Positions 1-11,119 of a stretch of 64,000 nucleotides of DNA are shown one piece after another (the first letter of the stretch is position 1; the number at the start of each line of letters is the position of its first letter). Position numbers and translations under genes: made by a program. The stretch comes from Ruegeria sp. EL01 (GTDB taxonomy: Bacteria > Pseudomonadota > Alphaproteobacteria > Rhodobacterales > Rhodobacteraceae). Location: the NCBI RefSeq assembly GCF_900313035.1, contig NZ_OMPS01000041.1:1-64000 (forward strand). The letters are read 5' to 3'. The notes under the pieces are model-generated. The model did no database searches, was not told where the DNA came from, and worked only from the letters and a program-made list of their open reading frames with translations.

Positions 1-1
1 A

Positions 2-646
2 GATCACGTCCAGTTCCTGGCCCGTCTGATCGAGCTCGAACTCATCGACCGGGAACGGCGGATGATCGAGCGCCGGATCAAGGCAGCGCGGTTCCCTGCA
101 ACCAAAAGTCTCGACAGCTTCGACTTCACGGCGATCCCAAGCCTCAACAAGATGCAGGTGCTGGAACTGGCGCGCTGTGAATGGATCGACCGCTGCGAAA
201 ACGTCATCGCTCTCGGCCCCAGCGGCACTGGTAAGACCCACGTGGCGCTCGGCCTCGGTCTGGCCGCCTGCCAGAAAGGCCTGGCGGTTCGCTTCACAAC
301 CGCTGCCGCAATCGTCCACGAGTTGATGGAGGCCCGCGACGAGCGCCAGCTCCTGCGGCTGCAAAAGCAACTGGTGAAACAGAAGCTCCTGATCATCGAC
401 GAGCTGGGCTTCGTGCCCCTCAGCAAAACCGGCGCTGAGCTGCTGTTCGAACTGATCTCCCAAAGGTACGAACGCGGCTCCATCATGATCACCTCAAACC
501 TGCCCTTCGATGAGTGGACGGAAACGTTCGGATCAGAGCGCCTCACCGGTGCCTTGCTCGACCGGCTGACCCACCATGTCAGCATCCTGGAGATGAACGG
601 AGAAAGCTATCGTCTGGCACAGAGCAGGGCTCGGCAGAACTCCTAA
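2..646 (+). CDS. istB: IS21-family helper ATPase IstB (5' partial)
   Basis: AAA+ ATPase that assists the IstA transposase of IS21-type elements. The frame is open from the window edge, so the N-terminus is missing (214 residues present, with DHVQFLARLIELE visible before the first ATG at 62). Walker A is GPSGTGKT and Walker B is LLIIDELGF; ITSNLPFDEW and the C-terminal RLTHHVSILEM are typical of IstB. The istA gene would lie upstream, outside the window. The gene is intact as far as it can be seen and is followed by the element's right end at about 790. Confidence in the family is high. Confidence 0.95.
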   Translation, partial: DHVQFLARLIELELIDRERRMIERRIKAARFPATKSLDSFDFTAIPSLNKMQVLELARCEWIDRCENVIALGPSGTGKTHVALGLGLAACQKGLAVRFTTAAAIVHELMEARDERQLLRLQKQLVKQKLLIIDELGFVPLSKTGAELLFELISQRYERGSIMITSNLPFDEWTETFGSERLTGALLDRLTHHVSILEMNGESYRLAQSRARQNS

Positions 647-727
647 TACGCGGAAAAGATTGGTCCTGACGGACCAAGACGCCTTGGCAACCGCCAGCTA
701 TTTGGGAGCGCGTTTGCCAAGGCGTCG

Positions 728-790
728 GCCACCCAAGCAATGGACGACTTTTGCTCCGCCCCGTGGCAGAATTTTACTCCGCCGTTGACA
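728..790. mobile_element. Right terminus of the IS21-family element
   Basis: Read on the minus strand from 790, the end starts TGTCAACGGCGGAGTAAAA, and a second GGCGGAGCAAAA unit lies about 20 bp further in. IS21-type elements have TG-starting ends with repeated transposase-binding units of this kind. The boundary at 790 is inferred from the TGTCA start. The left end is outside the window, so no target duplication can be checked. Confidence 0.75.
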
Positions 791-1316
791 CGTTTATTAA
801 CATAACAAGTCTTATCGTGCTATTAGCGTGTAGCCGCAAAGCTTGTCGGAGTACGTAAATAATGAGACTCGCCTCCCATTGAATTCAGCACCTTAAGATT
901 TTCGCTTGTTTCGCCAACCCAGGCGTTAGAAGTCGATGCCAACACCCGGTGAACGCTCGTTGGCATTGAAGCGCATCGTGGTTACATAGAAAGCCTAACC
1001 TCGCAGCCTAAAGACTGGCAGAGTGTGTCTCCTTCGGACTTGGTGGATCAACAGAATGCCCTGCGCCCAGCACTGACCCATAGCGGAAATTCAACAAACT
1101 GGAAGCGAACGACAGCATAGAGCCCTTCTCGGAAGCGTAGGAATTTCGCGGCGCGCGCTCGCAGCGATGAATTTTGTGCCGGTGTACAACTTTGTGCTGC
1201 CTCACAGGGGGAACAGCCGCCGCTCAACTAAATCGCTGCAAATCTGATGGCGAAGATTCACAGTTGTGGGACTAAGCCACGAGTCCTGACAAATTGATCA
1301 AGGTCCACTAAGATGT
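791..1316. other. Intergenic region with no recognised gene
   Basis: About 520 bp between the IS21 terminus and the AraC-type regulator. I see no convincing coding frame, RNA gene or operator. Any promoter of the regulator should lie in its right half. Confidence 0.5.
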
Positions 1317-2192
1317 ATGCTGGCTGACCCGGAAAAGACGTCAATGAGCACTATACCCCAAAGTGTTACGCAAAAAAATCTGACCTACGACACACGCCGC
1401 CCGGCTATTCGTTCGAGCGCATTCCGGGGGGAGTTGCCTCCCCAGACCATTGAAGAACACGAACACGACGAAATTCAGCTCGCGGTCGGTGACAACACCT
1501 GCGGGATCAAAGCATCCTGGCATCGCAGTAATGGCAAGCAGGGGCGCATATTTATGAAATCGGGCGAAGTGGCGGTCATTCCATCTGGTCAGCCACATAG
1601 CTTTCAGCTGTCATCAACCACCTTGGTATCCTCCGTCTACTTTGACCGGAGTAAGGTGACAGACGCATTGGATACGATTGGTGACGGAATATTGAAGGAC
1701 ATCAGGCCCGGTTACGGCATAGGCGATCCGCTTTTGCGAGAGTTGGTCGTTGGCCTGTCCAATGAGACAATGTGTGGATTTCGCAATGGGCGCAGTTTCG
1801 CGGAAACGTTGGAACAGGCACTTTTGCTCCGAGTTTTGGCCGGACCGCAGCCCCTTGCGGGCAAAGAGCCGGACTTGCCCACAAAACGACTGTCAAGCGT
1901 GCTGGACTATATTGATGCGCATTTCGCCGAGGACATCAGTCTTGATGATCTGGCTGGACCGGCCGCGATGAGCCGTTTCCATTTCGCGCGTCGATTCAAA
2001 CAAGTCACCGGTCTCTCGCCTCACCGCTACATCACGACACGCCGTATCGAAGAAGCCAAGCGCCTTCTGAAATCCGATCTTCCAATCGCAACACTGGCTG
2101 TGATGCTTGGGTTCGCGGATCAAAGCCACTTTTCGTCTCGTTTCAAGGCGTTCGTGGGCACGAGCCCGAGCGCCTTTCGAAAAGAGCAATAA
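1317..2192 (+). CDS. AraC-family transcriptional regulator
   Basis: A 291-residue regulator. Residues 40-110 look like an AraC-type cupin sensor domain (HEHDEIQLAVG, then SGEVAVIPSGQPHSF). The last 100 residues hold the double helix-turn-helix (LDYIDAHFAEDISLDDLA, HFARRFKQVTGLSPHRYI, ADQSHFSSRFKAFVGTSPS). An in-frame ATG at 1344, preceded by GGAAAAG, is an alternative and perhaps better start. The next gene on the same strand is a MOSC protein 75 bp downstream and may be the target, but nothing shows the ligand. Confidence 0.9.
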   Translation: MLADPEKTSMSTIPQSVTQKNLTYDTRRPAIRSSAFRGELPPQTIEEHEHDEIQLAVGDNTCGIKASWHRSNGKQGRIFMKSGEVAVIPSGQPHSFQLSSTTLVSSVYFDRSKVTDALDTIGDGILKDIRPGYGIGDPLLRELVVGLSNETMCGFRNGRSFAETLEQALLLRVLAGPQPLAGKEPDLPTKRLSSVLDYIDAHFAEDISLDDLAGPAAMSRFHFARRFKQVTGLSPHRYITTRRIEEAKRLLKSDLPIATLAVMLGFADQSHFSSRFKAFVGTSPSAFRKEQ

Positions 2193-2267
2193 TCGCCCCA
2201 ACTCGCGCAAGAAGCTACAAGCCGAGCAAAGCCGCCTGGGATATTGCCTGACCCAAGGAGGATCACC

Positions 2268-3104
2268 ATGCAAACTTTGTACGGTACCATCGCGGCTCTC
2301 TATCGATATCCCATAAAGTCTTTGTTGGGCGAACCAATGGAGGCCAGCATGGTCACAGAGCGCGGCCTGGACGGCGACCGAACATACGGTCTCATCGATG
2401 ATGAAACCGGTAAGGTGGCTAGCGCCAAGGTACCCCGGCTTTGGCGCGACCTGCTGCAATATCGCGCGGCCCGCACATCGGATGGCATAGCGGTCACAAT
2501 GCCGGATGGTGCGGTGCTACTTGAAGACGACGTCGCAGAAGCACTCTCAAAGCGTCTCGGGCGGCGTCTGTCGCTGTCTCCAGCGCGCGCGGCAGGTGCG
2601 AGCCTGGAACGTTCAGACCCTGAACAGGTTCTGGAAATGGGGGTGCACGCGCAGGTTGCGTCTGATTCGTTGGAAATCGGTCAGGCGGCGCCCAAGGGCG
2701 GGTTTTTTGACTTCGCACCGGTTCAGGTGCTGTCGAAAAATTCTTTGCAAGAGATAGCATCTGCCGTTCCCGATCAGAAGATCACCAAGGAGCGCTACCG
2801 CCCGAACATCCTATTGGACCTCCCCGATGCGCCACCGTTCATTGAGAACGAATGGCGCGGTGCCATGATCACAATCGGTGACGTGAAGCTGCAAATCGTC
2901 GCGCCGACACCGCGTTGCGCAGTGCCAATGCTGGAGCATGGCGTATTGGCTGCAAGCCCCGGTGCGGTCTCTGCCGTAGCGCGTCTCAACCGCACCGAGA
3001 TGCCAGAACTCGCGCCTGGCCTGTTCCCATGTCTTGGGGCCTTCGCAGTCGTCGCATCGCCGGGAGAGCTCCATGTCAGTCAAACTGTTGCGGTTGAAAT
3101 TTAA
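2268..3104 (+). CDS. MOSC domain protein (YcbX-like)
   Basis: 278 residues with an N-terminal MOSC beta-barrel domain (GTIAALYRYPIKSLLGE) and a C-terminal MOSC domain (RYRPNILLDLPDAPPFIENEW, then APTPRCAVPM, whose Cys is the usual MOSC cysteine). Proteins of this family handle molybdenum cofactor or reduce N-hydroxylated compounds; the substrate cannot be read here. The start at 2268 is chosen because AAGGAGG lies at 2255-2261; an upstream in-frame ATG at 2244 has no such site. It follows the AraC gene and may be regulated by it. Confidence 0.85.
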   Translation: MQTLYGTIAALYRYPIKSLLGEPMEASMVTERGLDGDRTYGLIDDETGKVASAKVPRLWRDLLQYRAARTSDGIAVTMPDGAVLLEDDVAEALSKRLGRRLSLSPARAAGASLERSDPEQVLEMGVHAQVASDSLEIGQAAPKGGFFDFAPVQVLSKNSLQEIASAVPDQKITKERYRPNILLDLPDAPPFIENEWRGAMITIGDVKLQIVAPTPRCAVPMLEHGVLAASPGAVSAVARLNRTEMPELAPGLFPCLGAFAVVASPGELHVSQTVAVEI

Positions 3105-3278
3105 GGGCGCAAATCTCCTGGTCAAATCCAAGCAGTTGCCGCACAAGGATTCTGCCGGTGCTGCAGGTTGCGCCAGAGCCGTCACGGAACTCTGAAACCG
3201 GTCTTTCGCTGCGCACGCCTCGAATGACCATTTGCCAGATCTTTACAAAGGGGTTGTTCCGCTTTATCGCTACTTCTT

Positions 3279-3380
3279 GCAGGGGAGTCCCACCCAAGGG
3301 ACTGAGAGGCGACTGGCGTTGTAAACGCGGTGTCGCGACCCTTCGAACCTGACCCAGTTCATACTGGCGGAGGAAGCGAC
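3279..3380 (+). promoter_or_regulatory. TPP riboswitch (THI element) upstream of thiC
   Basis: The conserved TPP aptamer pieces are in order: GGGGAGTCCC at 3282-3290, GGGACTGAGAGGC at 3298-3310, GACCCTTCGAACCTGACC at 3337-3354, and CAGTTCATACTGGCGGAGGAAGC at about 3355-3378. The aptamer ends about 100 bp before the thiC start codon. Control by thiamine pyrophosphate of thiC translation or transcription is the normal role. Confidence 0.95.
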
Positions 3381-3462
3381 ATGAAAAGACTGTATCAGCA
3401 CACGCTGAAGCCTACATCTGATCTAAAATACGTCCGCACTTCGCCGGGGTCATCTTCAATGA

Positions 3463-5283
<1,821 letters not shown>

Positions 5284-5291
5284 TCACCTTT

Positions 5292-5318
5292 GCGGACGGC
5301 CGATCTTTTCGGCCCCGC
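5292..5318 (+). terminator. Hairpin after thiC, possible terminator
   Basis: GCGG(AC)GGCCGA, a 5-nt loop, then TCGGCC-CCGC forms a strong stem starting 9 bp after the thiC stop. It is followed only by a T-rich stretch (TTTGGCTTTGG), not a clean T run. Confidence 0.5.
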
Positions 5319-5678
5319 TTTGGCTTTGGAACGCTCTCTCTCGGGCGTCGGTTCAAGTTTGCGAGACTGGGCTGAGATCCGAGCCCGCAGTTTTTGCTGC
5401 TTTGCAGGCGGCATTCTGGTGCTGTCGCGCAAAGGTTAGAGCGCTGACGAAGTGGCACTTTCGCGCTTAGTGAGTTGGTATGCGGGTCTTGTCCGGACGC
5501 GCATGCCGGCGCGACGCAGAGCCATCCTTGATGCCCAAACTTTGAACCGAGCCGCATTTGCATTGGGCCGTTGAGAGTCCAACTCAACCAATGTTGCACG
5601 ACGCGACTGTGTCGATTCTTGACGGGTTTTTGCTTGATTCAAAGATGGCTTGAGAGATTCAAGTTGCGGCTCTCAAAT
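5319..5678. other. Intergenic region between thiC and the biotin operon
   Basis: About 360 bp without a convincing gene. The frames present have no recognisable protein signature. The right end carries the presumed bio operon promoter next to the BioR boxes. Confidence 0.45.
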
Positions 5679-5688
5679 CTATCGATAA
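5679..5688. promoter_or_regulatory. BioR operator, upstream box
   Basis: CTATCGATAA matches the alphaproteobacterial BioR consensus TTATMKATAA at 9 of 10 positions. It lies 41 bp (centre to centre) before the second, perfect box, about four helical turns. Confidence 0.6.
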
Positions 5689-5719
5689 TAATTTCAACAA
5701 ATGGAATCGTGTGGCGAAA

Positions 5720-5729
5720 TTATCGATAA
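5720..5729. promoter_or_regulatory. BioR operator, downstream box
   Basis: TTATCGATAA is a perfect palindrome and a full match to TTATMKATAA. It ends one base before the ATG at 5731, so a bound repressor would cover the start of bioB. Confidence 0.7.
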
Positions 5730-5730
5730 T

Positions 5731-6711
5731 ATGAAAAACACTCCTCTCCACTGGACCCGCGGGGCCGCTCAGGCTCTATATGATCTGCCCTTGATGGATC
5801 TGCTCTTTCAGGCTCAGACAGCGCATCGCGAAAATTTCGATCCCAACAGAGTCCAGGCTTCTAAGCTGTTGTCGATCAAAACCGGCGGCTGCGCCGAGGA
5901 TTGCGCCTATTGTTCGCAATCGGCTCGAAATGGCTCGAAACTACCGGCATCGAAGCTGATCGAGGTCGAGCGTGTCCTGAGCGAAGCGCGCAGGGCCCGT
6001 GACGGGGGAGCGACCCGCTTCTGCATGGGCGCCGCATGGCGCGAGCCGAAAGACCGAGATATGGATGCGATTGTGGCCATGGTCGAGGGGGTCCGTGATC
6101 TTGGCATGGAAACCTGCATGACCCTTGGCATGCTGGATGACAATCAGGTCGTCCGTCTGCGTGATTCCGGGCTGGACTATTACAACCACAATATCGATAC
6201 GTCCGAACGGTATTACTCTCAGGTGATCACCACCCGCACTTTCGCCGATCGGATCGACACGATGAATCGGGTTCAGCAGGCCGGGATCAAGGTGTGTTCC
6301 GGTGGTATCCTAGGGATGGGGGAAGAGATCTGGGACCGTGTTGATATGCTGGTGACGCTGGCCAACATGGCGCCAGCGCCCGATTCTGTGCCAATCAACA
6401 TGCTGATGCCGCAAGAAGATACACCTTTGGCCGGCGCCAAACCAATTGATCCGATTGATTTTGTGCGCATCATTGCCACTGCGCGTATCATGATGCCGAA
6501 ATCCTATGTGCGCCTGTCCGCCGGACGCAGTGAGATGAGCGATGAATTGCAGGCTATGTGTTTTCTGGCCGGGGCAAACTCGATCTTCGTCGGTGAAACT
6601 CTCTTGACCGCAGAAAACCCCGAAGAAGACGCCGATGCGATCCTGTTTGCCAAGCTTGGCATTCAGGCTGAGACTGCAACCGAACGGACATGCACACAGG
6701 CCGCCGAATGA
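5731..6711 (+). CDS. bioB: Biotin synthase BioB
   Basis: Radical SAM enzyme that inserts sulfur into dethiobiotin. With the start at 5731 it has 326 residues; C54, C58 and C61 (CAEDCAYC) bind the 4Fe-4S cluster, and the YYNHNIDTS block is characteristic. A longer in-frame start at 5701 exists, but the operator box at 5720-5729 would then lie inside the gene. Neither start has a clear ribosome site. First gene of bioBFDAGC; its stop overlaps the bioF start. Confidence 0.96.
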   Translation: MKNTPLHWTRGAAQALYDLPLMDLLFQAQTAHRENFDPNRVQASKLLSIKTGGCAEDCAYCSQSARNGSKLPASKLIEVERVLSEARRARDGGATRFCMGAAWREPKDRDMDAIVAMVEGVRDLGMETCMTLGMLDDNQVVRLRDSGLDYYNHNIDTSERYYSQVITTRTFADRIDTMNRVQQAGIKVCSGGILGMGEEIWDRVDMLVTLANMAPAPDSVPINMLMPQEDTPLAGAKPIDPIDFVRIIATARIMMPKSYVRLSAGRSEMSDELQAMCFLAGANSIFVGETLLTAENPEEDADAILFAKLGIQAETATERTCTQAAE

Positions 6712-7841
6712 AGGCGACAGACCGTCTGAATTCCATGCTGGAGGCGCTGAACAACCGGCATCGCCGCCGGGTGCTGTCACCCCCGCGCGGTCTGGATTTT
6801 GCGTCCAATGACTATTTGGGGCTGTCCCAATCACCGATGCTGGAGCAAGCGGCACGACAGGCGTTAGAGCGTGGGGTGCCGCTCGGCTCTGGCGGGTCAC
6901 GTCTTTTGCGGGGCAACCACCCTGAGCACGAAGCACTGGAACAAGAAGCTGCGGCTTTCTTTGGCACCGAGGGCGCACTGTATATGGGCGGTGGGTTTCA
7001 GGCAAATCAGGCGATCTTTTCCACTCTACCTGCCGCCGGAGATCTGGTCCTGCACGATACACTGGTGCATGCCAGCACTCATGAGGGCCTGCGCATCGGT
7101 CGCGCAGAAACACGTGAATTCGCCCATAACGATGTCGCCGATGCGCGGCGGGTCATTGCAGAGTGGCAATCAGCCAGAGGATCTGGCCAGATCTGGATCG
7201 CGCTGGAAAGCGTCTATTCCATGGAAGGCGATATCGCACCGCTGGAAGAGCTGTCAGATCTCGCCCGTGACTTTGACGCGGTTCTTGTGGTGGACGAAGC
7301 CCATGCTACCGGTGTCTTTGGTCCAATGGGCAAGGGGCTGACCCATGGGTTAAAGGCCGAGCTGCTGACATTGCATACATGCGGCAAGGGTCTTGGGGTT
7401 TCGGGCGGGCTGATCTGCGGATCTCAGGTGATGATTGACGGTCTGATCAACCGCGCACGGCCCTTCATCTTTGCCACGGCCCCTGCCCCGTTCAATGCCG
7501 CCCTGGTGCGCGCGGTGCTTGACATGCTGCAATCGGACAGCGGGTTGGTCAGCGCCGCACGTGATCGCATTCAGCATGCCCATGCCGAAGCCCGGCACCA
7601 TGGGCTGACACAGAATACACTGAACAGCCAGATCATTCCCGTCATTATTGGCGATGACGCACGGACTATGGAAATGGCGGCTATGTTGCAGGAGCAAGGC
7701 TTCGATATACGCGGTATCCGTCCGCCGACGGTGCCGCGCGGCACGTCGCGGCTTCGAATTTCCATTACTGGTAATGTCAGCAAGGCTGACATCAGCAACC
7801 TGTTCAAAACACTCGCACATTACGAAAGAGAAGCAGCATGA
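6708..7841 (+). CDS. bioF: 8-amino-7-oxononanoate synthase BioF
   Basis: PLP enzyme that condenses pimeloyl-ACP with alanine. 377 residues from the ATG at 6708, which overlaps the bioB stop as ATGA; another in-frame ATG lies at 6690. The PLP lysine is K227 in [12 protein letters not shown], and [12 protein letters not shown] is the cofactor-binding Asp/His block. Translationally coupled to bioB and bioD. Confidence 0.96.
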   Translation: MKATDRLNSMLEALNNRHRRRVLSPPRGLDFASNDYLGLSQSPMLEQAARQALERGVPLGSGGSRLLRGNHPEHEALEQEAAAFFGTEGALYMGGGFQANQAIFSTLPAAGDLVLHDTLVHASTHEGLRIGRAETREFAHNDVADARRVIAEWQSARGSGQIWIALESVYSMEGDIAPLEELSDLARDFDAVLVVDEAHATGVFGPMGKGLTHGLKAELLTLHTCGKGLGVSGGLICGSQVMIDGLINRARPFIFATAPAPFNAALVRAVLDMLQSDSGLVSAARDRIQHAHAEARHHGLTQNTLNSQIIPVIIGDDARTMEMAAMLQEQGFDIRGIRPPTVPRGTSRLRISITGNVSKADISNLFKTLAHYEREAA

Positions 7842-8458
7842 GCGCCCTCATCGTAACAGGCACCGACACCGGCGTCGGCAAAACCGTTTTCGCCGCCGGG
7901 CTGACCGCAGCACTTGGCGCCAGCTATTGGAAACCTGTGCAATCGGGACTTGAAGGCGTGACAGATACCGAAACTATCAAGGTGCTGTCGGGGGTCGACG
8001 TGCTGCCTGAAACGTACCGGCTCAACATGCCGGCCTCGCCCCACCTGTCTGCCGAAGACATGGGTGTCGAGATCGACCTGTCTTGCCTTTCGCTTCCACA
8101 GGTCACAGGGCCACTGGTTGTCGAAGGCGCGGGCGGGATCATGGTGCCGTTGAACCGCAAACACTTCTTTCTAAATCTCTTTGCGCAATGGCAGGCCCCT
8201 GTCGTTCTGGTTGCGCACACGGCACTTGGCACGATCAATCACACGACCCTTTCTCTGATGGCACTGCGTGGTGCGGGATGCACCGTGATTGGTGTGGCGT
8301 TCGTTGGGGACGCGGAACCGGATGTGGAACAAACCATCGTCGAGATGGGCGAGGTCCGGCATCTGGGCCGGTTGCCGCAGATAGATGACTTGTCCCGCGA
8401 AACGCTGTCTGAAGCATTCGGTGCAATCGACATCAGTACAATCCGGGGTTTCCTGTGA
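7838..8458 (+). CDS. bioD: Dethiobiotin synthetase BioD
   Basis: ATP-dependent closure of the ureido ring. 206 residues with the P-loop GTDTGVGKT at the N-terminus and VEGAGGIMVPL. ATGA overlap with bioF and GTGA overlap with bioA show translational coupling. Confidence 0.95.
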   Translation: MSALIVTGTDTGVGKTVFAAGLTAALGASYWKPVQSGLEGVTDTETIKVLSGVDVLPETYRLNMPASPHLSAEDMGVEIDLSCLSLPQVTGPLVVEGAGGIMVPLNRKHFFLNLFAQWQAPVVLVAHTALGTINHTTLSLMALRGAGCTVIGVAFVGDAEPDVEQTIVEMGEVRHLGRLPQIDDLSRETLSEAFGAIDISTIRGFL

Positions 8459-9741
8459 CCCCGCTTGACTTTGACGCCCGCCATCTGTGGCACCCGTATA
8501 CCAACGTGCTGAACCCCGGGCCGATGCATCTGATCACGGAGGCAGAAGGAGTTTGGTTGACCCGGGATGACGGTACAAAGATGATCGACGCGATGTCGTC
8601 CTGGTGGTGTGCTGTGCACGGGCATCGTCATCCGGCCATCATCGGTGCAATGCAGGCCCAACTGGCGCAGATGCCGCATGTGATGTTTGGCGGTCTGACT
8701 CACGAACCTGCGATTGAACTGGGCCGAAAGCTGATTGCTATGCTGCCTGATGGGCTGGATCGTATCTTCTATTGCGACAGCGGTTCCGTTGCAGTCGAGG
8801 TGGCGCTGAAGATGGCGGTTCAGTACCAGATGGCTATGGGCCATACAGGACGGACGGAATTCGCAACTATTCGCGGTGGCTATCACGGCGACACCTGGAA
8901 GGCGATGAGTGTCTGCGATCCCGTCAATGGCATGCACGGGTTATTTCGCGGCGCCCTGTCGATCCAGCATTTCCTGCCACGTCCGCAGATCACGCTTGAC
9001 CAGGACTGGCCGGAGCATCACACCCTCAACGGCCTGGACCCCTTAGAAGAGCTGTTGGAGTCCAAAAGTGATCGGATCGCGGCCCTGATCGTAGAGCCCG
9101 TGGTACAGGGCGCGGGTGGCATGTATTTCTATCACCCGGCTTGGCTTAAGCGCGCGCATGAGATGTGCAAGGCGTATGGGGTGTTGCTGATCTTTGATGA
9201 GATCGCCACAGGATTTGGGCGCACCGGCACGCTGTTCGCGATGCGTCACGCGAATGTCGTGCCTGACATCCTGTGCCTTGGCAAGGCTCTGACCGGTGGA
9301 CACGTTACCATGGCCGCCACCATCGCAACAGAAACCGTCGCTGCGGGGATTGGTGAAAGCGAAGCCAACGTCCTAATGCATGGGCCGACCTATATGGCCA
9401 GTCCTTTGGCCTGTGCTGCGGCGATATCCAGCCTTGATCAGCTGTCTGCAAGAAATTGGCGCGACGAAGTCAGCAACATCTCCAGCCAGCTTACACAGGA
9501 ACTGGCACCAGCACGTGGATTACGAGGCGTCGCCGAGGTTCGCGTGCTGGGTGCGATCGGGGTCATCGAGATGGAGAACTGGGTTGATCCATCCATCGCC
9601 CACCGAATGGCGCCGGAAACCGGTGTCTGGTTGCGTCCATTCGGAAGAAACATCTATTGCATGCCGCCCTATGTCATTTCGCCGGATGAGTTGAGCCGCA
9701 TAACGGCGGCAATGGTGGCGTTGGCCGGAGGTACCGGATGA
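8455..9741 (+). CDS. bioA: Adenosylmethionine-8-amino-7-oxononanoate aminotransferase BioA
   Basis: Class III aminotransferase of 428 residues that makes diaminopelargonic acid with SAM as amino donor. The opening LDFDARHLWHPYTNVLNPGP and the SSWWCAVHGH block are typical of BioA. The PLP lysine is K277 in CLGKALTGG. It starts with GTG at 8455, overlapping the bioD stop. Confidence 0.96.
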   Translation: MTPLDFDARHLWHPYTNVLNPGPMHLITEAEGVWLTRDDGTKMIDAMSSWWCAVHGHRHPAIIGAMQAQLAQMPHVMFGGLTHEPAIELGRKLIAMLPDGLDRIFYCDSGSVAVEVALKMAVQYQMAMGHTGRTEFATIRGGYHGDTWKAMSVCDPVNGMHGLFRGALSIQHFLPRPQITLDQDWPEHHTLNGLDPLEELLESKSDRIAALIVEPVVQGAGGMYFYHPAWLKRAHEMCKAYGVLLIFDEIATGFGRTGTLFAMRHANVVPDILCLGKALTGGHVTMAATIATETVAAGIGESEANVLMHGPTYMASPLACAAAISSLDQLSARNWRDEVSNISSQLTQELAPARGLRGVAEVRVLGAIGVIEMENWVDPSIAHRMAPETGVWLRPFGRNIYCMPPYVISPDELSRITAAMVALAGGTG

Positions 9742-10358
9742 AACGCCAATGGTTGACCCGTTCCGGTACAGCTGAACTGACCCTAGTTTTCGGGGGTTGG
9801 GCGCTTGGCGCGGCCCCTTTCGCTGACCTGACGGGAGATAAAGATCTGCTGCTGGTGGATGACTATACCCATCTGGACGATCCTCTGTCGGAACTGGCGC
9901 TGTATGATCGGTTTGATCTCATTGCCTTTTCCTTCGGCGTGGCCTCTGCCGGGCATTGGATGTCGATGGCCGGATTTCTACCGGCGCATCTGACTGCGGT
10001 CAGCGGCACGCTTTCACCCGCGGACGCCGAAAAAGGTATCGCTCCGGACATAATCCGCAGAACGGCAGATAAACTGTGCGACAGCAGTTTTGCCAAGTTT
10101 TGCCGGCGCGCTGGTCTGCAAACTCCGGCGCCCACCATCGATATCAACGTCGCGCGGGCAGAGCTTCATGCTGTGATCAACCGTGGTCCGGCCCCCGAGC
10201 ACCGTTTCGACCGCATCTGGATTCCAAAACAGGACTGGATAATTCCAACACGCGCCCAAGAGGCCGCATGGAAACAGCAACGCCAGGCTATTCGGCATAT
10301 TCCCGGCTCACATATTCCGTTCCGCGCCGGGCAAAGCTGGGCGGAGTGGGTCGCATGA
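9738..10358 (+). CDS. bioG: Pimeloyl-ACP methyl ester esterase BioG
   Basis: 206 residues. FGGWALGAAPF and the serine in IAFSFGVASAGHW fit the BioG esterase type, which frees pimeloyl-ACP from its methyl ester after BioC has started chain growth. The ATG overlaps the bioA stop, and the bioC start overlaps its own stop. The call rests partly on its position between bioA and bioC. Confidence 0.88.
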   Translation: MKRQWLTRSGTAELTLVFGGWALGAAPFADLTGDKDLLLVDDYTHLDDPLSELALYDRFDLIAFSFGVASAGHWMSMAGFLPAHLTAVSGTLSPADAEKGIAPDIIRRTADKLCDSSFAKFCRRAGLQTPAPTIDINVARAELHAVINRGPAPEHRFDRIWIPKQDWIIPTRAQEAAWKQQRQAIRHIPGSHIPFRAGQSWAEWVA

Positions 10359-11113
10359 TTGTCCCACTGGCAGATCGTGTCCAGCGCAGCTTTAGCCGAA
10401 GCTTTGGAACATACCACGAGGCCGCCGGCCAACAGGTGCAGATTGCAGATCGATTGGTTCAGGAACTGTGCGACACCGCCGCGCGGCGGCATTTCACATC
10501 TGCATTAGAGCTGGGCGCTGGCACCGGCCACCTGACACGGCGGCTCTGCGCAGAGTTCAGCTTTGGCACACTGATTGTTAACGATCTTTCGCCCGAGACG
10601 CAGCTTGTCGCGGACGCCGCCGGAGCCATGTTCCTGCGCGGTGATGCAAAACAGATTGAATGGCCGAAACAACCCGATCTGGTTGCATCCGCATCGATGA
10701 TCCAATGGTTGCCTGCCCCTGCCGCATTCCTGCGCAGAGCAGCAGCGGCGCTTGCTGCGGATGGATGGTTGGCTGTGTCCGGGTTTGGCCCGGAGCAGTA
10801 CCGCGAACTGGCGCAGATCGGGTCTTCTGCGAAAGCACCCGGATTGCTCCGGCCCGATGATCTCGCCGCCGCTGTGCAAGGGGATCTGGAAATCGTGGCA
10901 ACCGGGGAAACCGTGCAGCAGATCCACTTTGCCTCTCCGGAAAAGGTATTAAAGCATTTGCGGAACACCGGTGTGAACGGACGCGCCCAAAAAGTCTGGA
11001 CCAAATCTTGTCTGTTGCAATTCTCAAGAGAATACACGCGGCGTTTCGATGGCGAAGCAGGCGTGCCGCTGACCTATCACCCGATCTGGATTATCGCCCG
11101 CAAACGAAGCTAA
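10355..11113 (+). CDS. bioC: Malonyl-ACP O-methyltransferase BioC
   Basis: SAM methyltransferase of 252 residues that caps malonyl-ACP to prime pimelate synthesis. The N-terminus DRVQRSFSRSFGTYHEAA and motif I ALELGAGTGHLT are typical of BioC. A longer in-frame start at 10076 would lie inside bioG; the ATGA overlap at 10355 is the natural start. Last gene of the operon, convergent with the BioR-like gene. Confidence 0.94.
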   Translation: MIVPLADRVQRSFSRSFGTYHEAAGQQVQIADRLVQELCDTAARRHFTSALELGAGTGHLTRRLCAEFSFGTLIVNDLSPETQLVADAAGAMFLRGDAKQIEWPKQPDLVASASMIQWLPAPAAFLRRAAAALAADGWLAVSGFGPEQYRELAQIGSSAKAPGLLRPDDLAAAVQGDLEIVATGETVQQIHFASPEKVLKHLRNTGVNGRAQKVWTKSCLLQFSREYTRRFDGEAGVPLTYHPIWIIARKRS

Positions 11114-11119
11114 TTCGAC

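Noticed and set aside
1008..1205. Minus-strand 65-codon frame in the gap after the IS21 element
   Set aside because: No ribosome site, no recognisable protein features, and it lies in sequence with no other coding sign.
2107..2316. Plus-strand frame across the end of the AraC gene
   Set aside because: Overlaps two well-supported genes in another frame and has no family signature.
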